From Hyphomicrobium sp. (GTDB lineage: Bacteria > Pseudomonadota > Alphaproteobacteria > Rhizobiales > Hyphomicrobiaceae): a stretch of DNA of 59,235 bases. Both the position numbers and the translations under genes were made by a program. The stretch covers positions 1 to 59,235 of the forward strand of contig NZ_WBUE01000027.1 in NCBI RefSeq assembly GCF_009026145.1, given 5' to 3'. A model generated the notes under the pieces. The model was not told where the DNA came from and did not search any database. It saw nothing but the letters and a program-made list of their open reading frames with translations. How positions within the stretch are numbered: the first letter of the stretch is position 1; every line of letters begins with the position of its first letter. Of the stretch, positions 34,463 through 42,512 are shown one piece after another.

Positions 34463-36196
34463 CTACCAACGTCTCTCGAACTTCTTGCGCAGCCAGATTG
34501 CCGTGCCGTTCATCACAAAAAGGAACATGAGCAGCACGATGATGGCGGCCGCCGTCTTGGCCTTGAACGCAGTCTCCGGCAGATCCGACCAGAGGTAAAT
34601 CTGAACCGGGAGCACGGTCGCCGCGTCAGTAAAGCCGTGCGGGATATCGACGATAAAGGCAATCATGCCGATCATCAGCAACGGCGCCGTCTCACCCAGC
34701 GCGTGCGCCATGCCGATGATGGTGCCGGTCATGATGCCCGGCATCGCCAAGGGCAGCACATGGTGAAAGATGGCCTGCTGGTGTGAGGCTCCGACGCCGA
34801 GGGCGGCTTCCTTGATCGATGGAGGAACTGCCTTGAGCGCCGCGCGCGCCGCGATGATGATCGTCGGCAGGACGAGGAGCCCCAGGGTAATGCCGCCGAC
34901 CAGCGGTGCCGAGCGCGGCATACCGAAGAAGTTCAAGAACACGGCAAGGCCGAGCAGGCCGAAGACGATCGACGGCACCGCTGCCAGGTTGTTGATGTTG
35001 ACCTCGATCAAGTCGGTGATCCGACCCTTGCGCGCAAACTCTTCGAGATAGATCGCGGCCATCACGCCGATCGGCAGGCAGAGGACGAGCGTGACGATGA
35101 GCGTCAAGGCTGAGCCCACGAGCGCGCCGCGGATGCCGGCCAGCTCCGGCTCGCGGCTGTCGCCCGCCGTCAGGAACGTCCAGTTGAAGGTGCGCTCCAC
35201 CTTGCCAAGCGCCTCGAGGCGCTCCAGGAACGCAACCTCCTGGTCCGTCACCTTGCGATTGCTCTCCGGCGTCTCGTAAGTGACGAGCTGCCAAGTGCCC
35301 GGCTTCGCCTCATCCGTCGATTGCAGTGGAAGGAGCACGTCGCCGGTGATCGAGACATCGCTGATCTTGGCGATCTTGACGAGCCCGCCATTGATGGCGA
35401 CCAGCAGGCTCGGCATCCGGTCGTCAAGCGTTTCCTCGACCTTCGGGAGGTCAACGCGTTTTTGCAGCTCGGTGGCTTCGTTGCGCAATGCGTTTACCCG
35501 GGATGCCACCGCCTCCCCGCCGAACAAATCGAGCCGATCGGCCTCGGCGCGAAGCCTTTCGGCACGCTTGGCGAGGCGCTGCTTGATGAGGACTAGCTCG
35601 CTGGCAAAGTCGTTGGCCGAGGTCAGCACGGTGATCTCGCCCGACGTCCCGCTGGGGGTCGCGGTGCCGCGCATCTCCCGCGTGGTGATGGGTGTGCCCT
35701 CATCCTTGTAGTAGAGGTCGGCGTTGGCCGACATGATCAACGGTGTCCTTATGGTCTGACCGACGAGGCTCGGGTCACTGACGAGGCGCTGGCGAAGTGC
35801 GTCCGCGGCACCTGTGCTCAAGAGCCGAGTAAGCTGCTTTTGCGCACTGCGGCTCATCTCGCCGGGGATTGCGGTTTCGAGCGCGGCCTTGGTCAGCGGA
35901 TAGTAATCGGCACCGCGAATGGAGGCAGCATCCACCTTTCCGCCAGCGGAGACGGCGTCGCGATCGACCCTGACGTCGAGCACCAGCTGATACTGCCAGA
36001 AGGCGGGTAGCCCACGGTTCAGAACGTCGGCGATGAGCACCACGACGAAAACGGTGGTGAGCAGCAACGCACCCAGGCCGTACAGCTTGAACCGCTTCTC
36101 CTTGCGGTAGCGGGCGCGAATGCGGGCCTGCGCCTTCGCCGACGTCACGTCGACGCGCCTCAGGGAACCCCGGCCGGAGGCAGCGATGTCAGTCAT
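34463..36196 (-). CDS. pstA: phosphate ABC transporter permease PstA, long form
   Basis: 577 residues, about 290 longer than the E. coli protein. The extension is an N-terminal part with one membrane helix ([19 protein letters not shown]) and a soluble region of about 300 residues, the long form found in alphaproteobacteria (DUF3333 type). The C-terminal permease core has the coupling loop [20 protein letters not shown] and six helices. The start overlaps pstC by eight bases. Confidence 0.94.
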   Translation of the reverse strand: MTDIAASGRGSLRRVDVTSAKAQARIRARYRKEKRFKLYGLGALLLTTVFVVVLIADVLNRGLPAFWQYQLVLDVRVDRDAVSAGGKVDAASIRGADYYPLTKAALETAIPGEMSRSAQKQLTRLLSTGAADALRQRLVSDPSLVGQTIRTPLIMSANADLYYKDEGTPITTREMRGTATPSGTSGEITVLTSANDFASELVLIKQRLAKRAERLRAEADRLDLFGGEAVASRVNALRNEATELQKRVDLPKVEETLDDRMPSLLVAINGGLVKIAKISDVSITGDVLLPLQSTDEAKPGTWQLVTYETPESNRKVTDQEVAFLERLEALGKVERTFNWTFLTAGDSREPELAGIRGALVGSALTLIVTLVLCLPIGVMAAIYLEEFARKGRITDLIEVNINNLAAVPSIVFGLLGLAVFLNFFGMPRSAPLVGGITLGLLVLPTIIIAARAALKAVPPSIKEAALGVGASHQQAIFHHVLPLAMPGIMTGTIIGMAHALGETAPLLMIGMIAFIVDIPHGFTDAATVLPVQIYLWSDLPETAFKAKTAAAIIVLLMFLFVMNGTAIWLRKKFERRW

Positions 36197-37580
36197 ATTG
36201 CTCCCGATACCTGCGAACGATGCCCAGCGCGATGATGTTGAGGATCAGCGTCACGAAGAAGAGCACGAAGCCAAGCGCGAAGGCCGCCAAGGTCTTGGCA
36301 CTGTCGAACTCCTGATCGCCGACCAGAATGGTCTTGATCTGCACGGTGATGGTGGTCACCGCCTCGAGCGGATTGAAGGTCAGATTGGCCGCCAGGCCCG
36401 CCGCCATGACGACGATCATCGTCTCGCCGATGGCGCGGCTGATGGCGAGCATGAAGGCGGACACGATACCGGGCAGCGCCGCCGGCAGAACCACCTGCTT
36501 GATCGTCTCCGATTTCGTGGCGCCCATGGCATAGGCCCCATCGCGCAACGACTGCGGCACCGCGTTGATCACGTCATCGGAGAGCGAAGAGATGAAGGGA
36601 ATGATCATCATCCCCATGACGAGGCCGGCGGCGAGCGCCGATTCCGACGCAATGTCGAGTCCGAAGTATTGACCCCAGCCGCGGATCAGCGGCGCCACGG
36701 TCAGCGCCGCGAAGAAACCGAGCACGACGGTGGGAATGCCGGCAAGAATTTCCAGTACCGGCTTGGCCCAGGCGCGGAAGCGATTGGTGGCATATTCCGA
36801 AAGATAGATCGCCGAAAAGAGGCCGAGCGGGCCAGCCACGAGGATGGCAATCAACGTGATGAGGAGCGTGCCCGTGAGCAGCGGGACGAAGCCATAGGCG
36901 GTCTTGATGTCCCCCTGATCGGCGCGCATCGCCGCCTGCGGGTTCCATTCCGTGCCGAACAGGAATTCGGGAATGGTCGGTCGGCCCTTCAGGCTCGGGT
37001 CGAAGAAGAAGCGGATCGTCTCGTAGAGCACAGAGAACACGATGCCGATGGTCGTGAGGACGGCGACGGCCGCGCACAGCAACAGCACGGCCAGCACGAT
37101 GCGCTCGAAATAGTTGCGGGCACGGAAGGTCGAACTGATGCGGCCGACGCTCAGCGCACCGGCAACCAGCGCCGCGAGCACGCCGCCTCCGAAAATGAGC
37201 GAATTGCCCCAGGCGAGCGTCGATTTCAGTGCCCGCGATGCCTCCACGAGCGCATCCGACGGCGTGCCTGAGAACTGCCCGGCGACGAGATTGCGGATGT
37301 CGCGCAGCGTCGCGCCGCGTTGCAGCGCATCGTCCATGACCTCGGGCGGAAAGTAGGCAAGCGCCTGGGTCTCAGCCAGCTTGCCGAGGAGCGGCACGCC
37401 GATGGCATAGATGAGCAGCATGGGCACGAAGACGGCCGCAGCCGCGAACAGCCCGTGGTAGTTCGGCAGCGAATGCAGGGACCCGGCACCACTCTTGAGT
37501 AGTCCGGCCGCTCTGGAACGCGCAACGAAAAAAGCGACCAGAACCAGCACCGCCATGGTGGCGAAGTAATAGCCGGACAT
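36189..37580 (-). CDS. pstC: phosphate ABC transporter permease PstC
   Basis: 463 residues from ATG 37580 (MSGYYFATMAVLVL); GGAG lies ten bases ahead, and the ATG at 37619 is less likely. Two N-terminal helices and a soluble part precede the core permease with the coupling loop AVPQSLRDGAYAMGATKSE. It pairs with PstA. The gene lies 143 bases after pstS with a strong hairpin in between. Confidence 0.94.
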   Translation of the reverse strand: MSGYYFATMAVLVLVAFFVARSRAAGLLKSGAGSLHSLPNYHGLFAAAAVFVPMLLIYAIGVPLLGKLAETQALAYFPPEVMDDALQRGATLRDIRNLVAGQFSGTPSDALVEASRALKSTLAWGNSLIFGGGVLAALVAGALSVGRISSTFRARNYFERIVLAVLLLCAAVAVLTTIGIVFSVLYETIRFFFDPSLKGRPTIPEFLFGTEWNPQAAMRADQGDIKTAYGFVPLLTGTLLITLIAILVAGPLGLFSAIYLSEYATNRFRAWAKPVLEILAGIPTVVLGFFAALTVAPLIRGWGQYFGLDIASESALAAGLVMGMMIIPFISSLSDDVINAVPQSLRDGAYAMGATKSETIKQVVLPAALPGIVSAFMLAISRAIGETMIVVMAAGLAANLTFNPLEAVTTITVQIKTILVGDQEFDSAKTLAAFALGFVLFFVTLILNIIALGIVRRYREQYD

Positions 37581-37679
37581 TCGACTCGTTCTCCACCCTT
37601 CTGCAGTAGGATTGCACACTCGCAGGTCACGCGATCCAGCGCAGGGATTACGCTAAACGTCGGCATGCAGCGAGGGAAT

Positions 37680-37709
37680 GGGCCACCATCGCGATAACGA
37701 CGGTGGCCC
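37680..37709 (-). other. stem-loop between pstS and pstC
   Basis: GGGCCACC (37680-37687) and GGTGGCCC (37702-37709) form a perfect 8-bp stem, extended by three more pairs after one mismatch. No U-run follows on the minus strand, so full termination is unlikely. Such hairpins often stabilise the upstream message, which would help make more PstS than transporter. Confidence 0.6.
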
Positions 37710-37723
37710 CAGGGTCGTTAATC

Positions 37724-38779
37724 TTAGTTCACAAGCTCAGCGGACAGCGTCTTCATGCCGAGCGCCGTCTCGCGGACCTTGTCAGCCTCTTCCTTGGGAA
37801 GGGCAACGAGACCCTTGCGCGCAAGGTAGCCGTCCTTCGACATCGCCTTCTCGGAAACGTACTCCTCGACGAACTTGTCGATGCCGGGAACGACGCCGAC
37901 GTGCTGCTTCTTCACATAGACGAAGAGCGGACGGGCGCCCTTGTACTTGCCGGCAGAGATCGCGTCATACTCCGGCTCGACGCCCTCGATCGGCACGCCC
38001 CTGAGCTTCGCGGTGTTCTCCTCGAGGAAGGAGTAGCCGAAGACGCCGTAGGCGTCCTTGTTGGCCTCGAGCTTCTGCACGATCACGTTGTCGTTCTCGC
38101 CGGCCTCGACGTAGGCGCCGTCCTTGCGGATCGACTTCCAGACCTTGTCGAACGCCTTGGAGTCGGCCTTCTTGAGATCCTTCAGCGACGGGAAAGCCTC
38201 GGCGCCCTTCTCCATGAACAGCTCATGGAACGAGTCGCGCGTACCCGACGTCGGAGGCGGGCCGAGAACTTCGATCTTCACGTTCGGCAGAGACGGATCG
38301 ATGTCCGACCAGTTCTTATAGGGATTGGGGATGAGCTTGCCGTCCTTGTCCGGTACCTGCTCGGCGAGCGCCTGGAATACCTGCTGGCGGGTCAGCTTCG
38401 TCTCGGCGCCAGCCTTGGACTGCGCGATCGTCAGACCGTCGATGCCCACCTTGATCTCGACGATATCCTTGACGCCGTTCTTCTGGCAGTCCTCGTACTC
38501 ACCCTTCTTGATGGCACGCGAGGCATTGGTGAGGTCGGGATGGCCCTCGCCGACGCCGGCGCAGAACAGCTTCATGCCGCCGCCGGTACCGGTCGACTCG
38601 ACGACCGGCGTCTTGCCGCCGCCGGACTTGCCGAACTGCTCGGCCACCGCGGTGGTGAACGGATAAACCGTCGACGAGCCAACAATACGGATCTGGTCGC
38701 GGGCAACAGCCGTGCCGGCGAACGCAAACGTGCCAACGACGGCCGCCGCCGCCGTGCAGGCGATAAGCTTTTTGCTCAC
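37724..38779 (-). CDS. pstS: periplasmic phosphate-binding protein
   Basis: 351 residues with a signal peptide (SKKLIACTAAAAVVGTFAFA), mature part from about RDQIRIVGSSTVYPF. The phosphate-binding loop STGTGGGMKLFC and the SGTRDSFHELF block are family hallmarks. The start is GTG at 38779, with AGGAG six bases ahead; the longer frame to 38887 runs over the promoter. The gene is preceded by a Pho box and a TATCTA -10 element. Confidence 0.96.
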   Translation of the reverse strand: MSKKLIACTAAAAVVGTFAFAGTAVARDQIRIVGSSTVYPFTTAVAEQFGKSGGGKTPVVESTGTGGGMKLFCAGVGEGHPDLTNASRAIKKGEYEDCQKNGVKDIVEIKVGIDGLTIAQSKAGAETKLTRQQVFQALAEQVPDKDGKLIPNPYKNWSDIDPSLPNVKIEVLGPPPTSGTRDSFHELFMEKGAEAFPSLKDLKKADSKAFDKVWKSIRKDGAYVEAGENDNVIVQKLEANKDAYGVFGYSFLEENTAKLRGVPIEGVEPEYDAISAGKYKGARPLFVYVKKQHVGVVPGIDKFVEEYVSEKAMSKDGYLARKGLVALPKEEADKVRETALGMKTLSAELVN

Positions 38780-38875
38780 ACTGATCTCCTGATCTTGGAG
38801 GTGATGACGGGGCCGTGCGGTTACAACCGCACCTCGTGAACCTCCCCCCGCCCGGCGCCCCTGCGCCGTGCGGCT

Positions 38876-38909
38876 TAGATAGACCAATGCAACGATACTT
38901 TAGTGACAG
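38876..38909 (-). promoter_or_regulatory. Pho box and -10 element upstream of pstS
   Basis: On the minus strand CTGTCAC (38909-38903), TAAA, then GTATCGT (38898-38892): first half 6 of 7, second half 4 of 7 to the CTGTCAT consensus. The -10 TATCTA (38881-38876) lies ten bases further on, the usual distance for a PhoB-activated promoter without -35. It is about 100 bases ahead of the GTG start. Confidence 0.65.
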
Positions 38910-39052
38910 GTTAACGCTTTGAAATTAATGTATTAATGTTAGCGCTTTCGACTCTGGCTGCGACCAGGGCCGCCACCCCGTCGGCGCCAAATGGCCTCCT
39001 CTCCGCCGCAAATCGCGCAGCCTGCGGTTGCCAAGACAACGAGCCTGGCCAG

Positions 39053-40450
39053 CTAGGCCGCGGTGCCGAGCTCCTCGAAGCTTGCCGTGAACGTCGAGCC
39101 GGCGCCGAGCCGCGAGGCAATGCGCAGCTCGCCCCGGTGCCGGTTGAGGATGTGCTTGACGATGGCGAGCCCCAGCCCCGTGCCGCCCTTCTCGCGGCTG
39201 GAGGTTACGTTGACCCGGTAGAACCGCTCGGTGAGCCGGGGCAGGTGCTCCGGGGCGATGCCGGGCCCCTCGTCGGTGACGCTCACCCAGACTTTGGCGC
39301 CGCTGGCGCCGCGCGGGGCATCGCGCCCGACGCGCACCTCGATGTTGCCGCCCTCGCGTCCATACTTGATGGCGTTCTGAATGAGATTCTGCAGCACCTG
39401 CACGATCTCCTCGCGATCGCCGCGGATGCGCGCCGGCGCCCCCTCCCGCACCAGCGTCACCTTGGCCTTGGCCGCCTCGGCGACCGGCTCCAGCGACTGG
39501 CAGACGTAGGCTGCCGTCTCGTTCAGCTCGACGATGCCGCGCGGTGGAAGATGCACGCGCATCTCCACGCGGCTCAGCGACAGCAGATCGTCGATGAGCC
39601 GCGTCATGCGCTCGGCCTGGCTGGCCATCAGCTGCAGGAAGCGCTTGCGGGCATTGGCATCGTCGCGCGCCGGACCCTGCAGCGTCTCGACGAAGGCGCG
39701 CAACGAGGCGAGCGGGGTGCGCAGCTCGTGGCTGGCGTTGGCGATGAAGTCGGCGCGCATCTGCCCCAGCCGATCCTGCTCGGTCAAATCGCGGAAGGTG
39801 ACGAGCACGTGCGGCGCGTATGGTTTTCCCGAGCGCGCCAGCCACGATACGGTGGCCGCCACGCGGCGCTCCACGGGCACGCGCTCGATGAGCTCGACAT
39901 CGATGCGCTCCTCCTCGGAGGCCAGCGCGCGGTCGACGGCGACGAGCAGATCCGGGCTGCGCGACACCTGGCTCATCGGCAAGCCGCTGCGGATCCTGGG
40001 AAACATCTCGGCCGCGAGGCGATTGTGGTGCAGCAGCGTGCCTGTAGCATCCAGCGCCAGCGCTGCGGTCGGAATGGCGTCGATTACGGCGCACCAGCTG
40101 TTGCGCTCAGACTCGCCCTGGCGAGTGCCGACGGACGTCATGGTGTTTCCCGAGATTGCATCGATTATTGCCGTTGAATCGAGCGGCCAGACTGCGGCGG
40201 CGAGCAGCAGCGCGAGCACCGCCGCGAATGCCGCCAATCCCCCCAGCGCACCGAGCAACACCAGGGCGGTGAGGATAGCGGCGGCGGCGACCACCGGCAT
40301 CCAGCGCGCCGCCAATCGCCGCTTGGCGGCGGTCAGCGCCTCTCGGGCCCGAGTTTCGGCCTCGGCCCTGCGCTCCGCCCAGCGCACGCTGCTCAACGCA
40401 GTGCCTAACGACATCTTGTGCTTGGGCTCGGGATCATTCGCTAAATCCAT
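39053..40450 (-). CDS. phoR: phosphate regulon sensor histidine kinase
   Basis: Membrane-bound kinase for PhoB. About 465 residues: two adjacent hydrophobic segments near residues 50-90, a PAS-like domain (AVIDAIPTAALALDATGTLL), then the kinase core with His241 in NASHELRTPL, the N-box NLIQNAIKYG, DEGPGIAPEH and GGTGLGLAIVKHI. I chose ATG 40450 because a promoter-like TTGAAA-17-TATCTA lies over the ATG at 40489; ATG 40414 is a further option. No start has a clear ribosome site. It leads the pst operon and is divergent from ppk2. Confidence 0.94.
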   Translation of the reverse strand: MDLANDPEPKHKMSLGTALSSVRWAERRAEAETRAREALTAAKRRLAARWMPVVAAAAILTALVLLGALGGLAAFAAVLALLLAAAVWPLDSTAIIDAISGNTMTSVGTRQGESERNSWCAVIDAIPTAALALDATGTLLHHNRLAAEMFPRIRSGLPMSQVSRSPDLLVAVDRALASEEERIDVELIERVPVERRVAATVSWLARSGKPYAPHVLVTFRDLTEQDRLGQMRADFIANASHELRTPLASLRAFVETLQGPARDDANARKRFLQLMASQAERMTRLIDDLLSLSRVEMRVHLPPRGIVELNETAAYVCQSLEPVAEAAKAKVTLVREGAPARIRGDREEIVQVLQNLIQNAIKYGREGGNIEVRVGRDAPRGASGAKVWVSVTDEGPGIAPEHLPRLTERFYRVNVTSSREKGGTGLGLAIVKHILNRHRGELRIASRLGAGSTFTASFEELGTAA

Positions 40451-40456
40451 CGATGC

Positions 40457-40485
40457 TAGATAATCGGGATCATAACGCCTTTCAA
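40457..40485 (-). promoter_or_regulatory. candidate promoter of phoR
   Basis: Minus strand TTGAAA (40485-40480), a 17-base spacer and TATCTA (40462-40457). It would begin transcription about at the proposed phoR start codon, so translation may begin at the next ATG or from a leaderless message. Confidence 0.4.
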
Positions 40486-40487
40486 AC

Positions 40488-40505
40488 ATGACAGGCGCAC
40501 GTCAT
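40488..40505. promoter_or_regulatory. candidate Pho box between phoR and ppk2
   Basis: Minus strand ATGACGT-GCGC-CTGTCAT: the second half is a perfect Pho half-site, the first matches 4 of 7, with the correct 11-base period. It is also an inverted repeat (ATGAC/GTCAT) and adjoins the phoR -35 element, so PhoB could act in either direction. Confidence 0.4.
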
Positions 40506-40550
40506 GGGATTCACCTTACAATGGAGGCGCGGATAGATGGGGAAGGCTCG

Positions 40551-41432
40551 ATGAGCTCGAAAAGCGCCAACAATGGCAAGACCAAGAACGCCGGGCCTTA
40601 CGCGTTCGACATCGACAATCCGGTCTTGCCGCCGGAGATCGCCGAGCATGCGCTCACCTCGGGTGGCTACCCATACGACGAAGAGCTGAAGAAGAAGACC
40701 TACAGCGAGGAGCTGGTGGAGCTGCAGCTCGAGCTCTTGAAGCTGCAGGAGCATGTCCAGAAGACGGGTGCACGCCTCCTGGCGCTTTTCGAGGGCCGCG
40801 ATGCTTCCGGTAAGGGAAGCTGTATCAGCCGCTTCCTCGAGCGCCTCAATCCGCGCCACGCGCGCTCCGTCGCCTTGTCGAAGCCGACCGAATGCGAGCG
40901 CGGCGAATGGTATTTCCAACGCTACGTCAGACATCTGCCGACGGCCGGCGACATCGTCCTCTTCGACCGCTCCTGGTACAACCGCGCCGGCGTCGAGCGC
41001 GTCATGGGCTTCTGCACGCCGGCGCAGACGGAGGCGTTCCTGCGCGATGCACCCGACTTCGAGGCGCTCTTGGTGCGCGACGGCTTCTCGCTCTTCAAAT
41101 TCTATCTCGTGATCGGACGCGAGATGCAGCTCATGCGCTTTCACGAGCGCCGCCATGATCCCTTCAAGCGCTGGAAGATCACCGATATCGACCTTGCCGC
41201 TATCGACAAGTGGGACGACTATTCGCGCGCCCAGCACGAAATCTTCAAGCGCACGAGCAGCGCTCTGGCGCCATGGATCGTCGTGCGCGCCAACGATCAG
41301 CGGCGCGCTCGCCTCGAGACGATTCGCTGGGTGCTTTTCAACTCCGACTACGCCGACAAGGACAAGCGCGCCGTCGGCGAGCCCGACGCCAAGATCATTG
41401 GCACCGGTCCCGACTACTTCAAGGCGCAATGA
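40551..41432 (+). CDS. ppk2: polyphosphate kinase 2
   Basis: 293 residues, single-domain PPK2 that moves phosphate between polyphosphate and nucleotides. Walker A GRDASGKG (82-89), the lid region SKPTECERGEWYFQRY and Walker B DRSWYNRAGVERVMGF, cut here to DRSWYNRAGVERVMG, are intact. GGAAGG lies four bases ahead of ATG 40551. Divergent from phoR with a possible shared Pho box, which suggests polyphosphate use tied to phosphate supply. The subclass (GDP or ADP preferring) cannot be told by eye. Confidence 0.93.
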   Translation: MSSKSANNGKTKNAGPYAFDIDNPVLPPEIAEHALTSGGYPYDEELKKKTYSEELVELQLELLKLQEHVQKTGARLLALFEGRDASGKGSCISRFLERLNPRHARSVALSKPTECERGEWYFQRYVRHLPTAGDIVLFDRSWYNRAGVERVMGFCTPAQTEAFLRDAPDFEALLVRDGFSLFKFYLVIGREMQLMRFHERRHDPFKRWKITDIDLAAIDKWDDYSRAQHEIFKRTSSALAPWIVVRANDQRRARLETIRWVLFNSDYADKDKRAVGEPDAKIIGTGPDYFKAQ

Positions 41433-41449
41433 GCGCTAGCGGAGCGCCG

Positions 41450-41917
41450 CTAAGCGACGCGGCGATAGTCGCCCTCGATGATCGGGCCGCGGCCGGCGCC
41501 CGGCGCTGCCACCTGATAGCCCTGCTTCTCCAAGTGCCGCTGTAAGAGCCGCAGATTCTTCATGTTGGCCTTGAAGGCAACGTCGAAGACGTCACCCACG
41601 ACCGGCACCGCACCCACCACCGTGTCGATGAGCGTATTGGCGACCATGCGCCAAAGCGTGAGCTTCGACACGCCGAGCTGCTTGGCCTCCCAGATGAGGT
41701 AGGCGGCCACCGCGTGGGCGAGCACGTCGCCCAGCACGGGCACGAGGCCAATGATGGCGTCGAGCCCCAGCCGGATGCGGGTGCCGGGGACGGCGAACAG
41801 CGAATCCATCAGCCGCGCCACGGTGTTGATGCGCGCGAGGGCGGCTTCGACCTCGACCCGCTCCAGCCGCTCGATGCGCTCGTGGGTGCCGGCGGCGCCG
41901 GCCTTTACGTAGGCCAT
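41450..41917 (-). CDS. DUF4112 family membrane protein
   Basis: 155 residues from ATG 41917 (MAYVKAGAAG). The pattern LMDSLFAVPGTRIRLGLDAI then IGLVPVLGDVLAHAVAAYL and DTVVGAVPVVGDVFDVAFKA is the DUF4112 hallmark, with the repeated P-V-x-G-D motif in each of two membrane hairpins. Function unknown. It is convergent with ppk2 (17 bases apart). The longer frame to 42010 has low-quality sequence and no site. Confidence 0.85.
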   Translation of the reverse strand: MAYVKAGAAGTHERIERLERVEVEAALARINTVARLMDSLFAVPGTRIRLGLDAIIGLVPVLGDVLAHAVAAYLIWEAKQLGVSKLTLWRMVANTLIDTVVGAVPVVGDVFDVAFKANMKNLRLLQRHLEKQGYQVAAPGAGRGPIIEGDYRRVA

Positions 41918-42096
41918 CTCCAAATACCCGCTCCAAATCGGGAACCGCGTGCTCTGCGGCCACAGTCGTCGCGTCTGCGCCCCGTTCCATATAGGAACGC
42001 ATTTGCGCATGCTGTTAGGGTTGTTTCGTGGCGTGTGGGCCGGTGCTAGGCTGCTGCCCTCGGGCCACTGGTACCGTCTGCGAGGGGGGATTTCCC

Positions 42097-42387
42097 GTGC
42101 TGCGCTTCCTGCTGTCGATCGGCAACATCGTATTCTCGTTGATCCTCGGGGCGCTTCTCATGGCCGTCGTGGCCATCTACTCGCCCGAGACGCTGTCGAT
42201 GATGCTGGGCTGGGCACGCAGCTTCAAGGCACTGATCACCTCCACGGGCCTCAATCCCAAGTACAACATCTGGCTGGAACTGCTGCTCGAGGAGCGCCAG
42301 CTCCTGCTGATGTTCTTTACCGTCATCGCGCGCATTATTCTGGCCGTCGTCGCCTATCCGATCATCCTGCTGCGCGAGAAGACCTGA
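42097..42387 (+). CDS. small hypothetical membrane protein
   Basis: 96 residues from GTG 42097 (VLRFLLSIGNIVF), with GGGGGGA six bases ahead. Two hydrophobic helices (FSLILGALLMAVVAIY and LLMFFTVIARIILAVVAYPI) flank a short loop. No family recognised. It is followed 125 bases later by a penicillin-binding protein gene on the same strand. Confidence 0.7.
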   Translation: MLRFLLSIGNIVFSLILGALLMAVVAIYSPETLSMMLGWARSFKALITSTGLNPKYNIWLELLLEERQLLLMFFTVIARIILAVVAYPIILLREKT

Positions 42388-42512
42388 GCCCGCAGCTGAG
42401 GTGGTGCGACGGCATGGTTTACTGAGCCTTAGCGGCAGACAGGTTAGGGTGACGGCGCGTGCGACGTGCCGCAAGATTTCAGCAATCTGTTTCCGAACGG
42501 AGCAGGCCTCGC

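Noticed and set aside
34463..36196. pstA as a gene fusion because of its 577 residues
   Set aside because: Long PstA with an N-terminal soluble region is the normal form in alphaproteobacteria.
36120..37271. Long plus-strand open frame opposite pstC and pstA
   Set aside because: Antisense to clear pst genes, very rich in Arg/His/Asp/Glu, no ribosome site; typical of GC-rich shadow frames.
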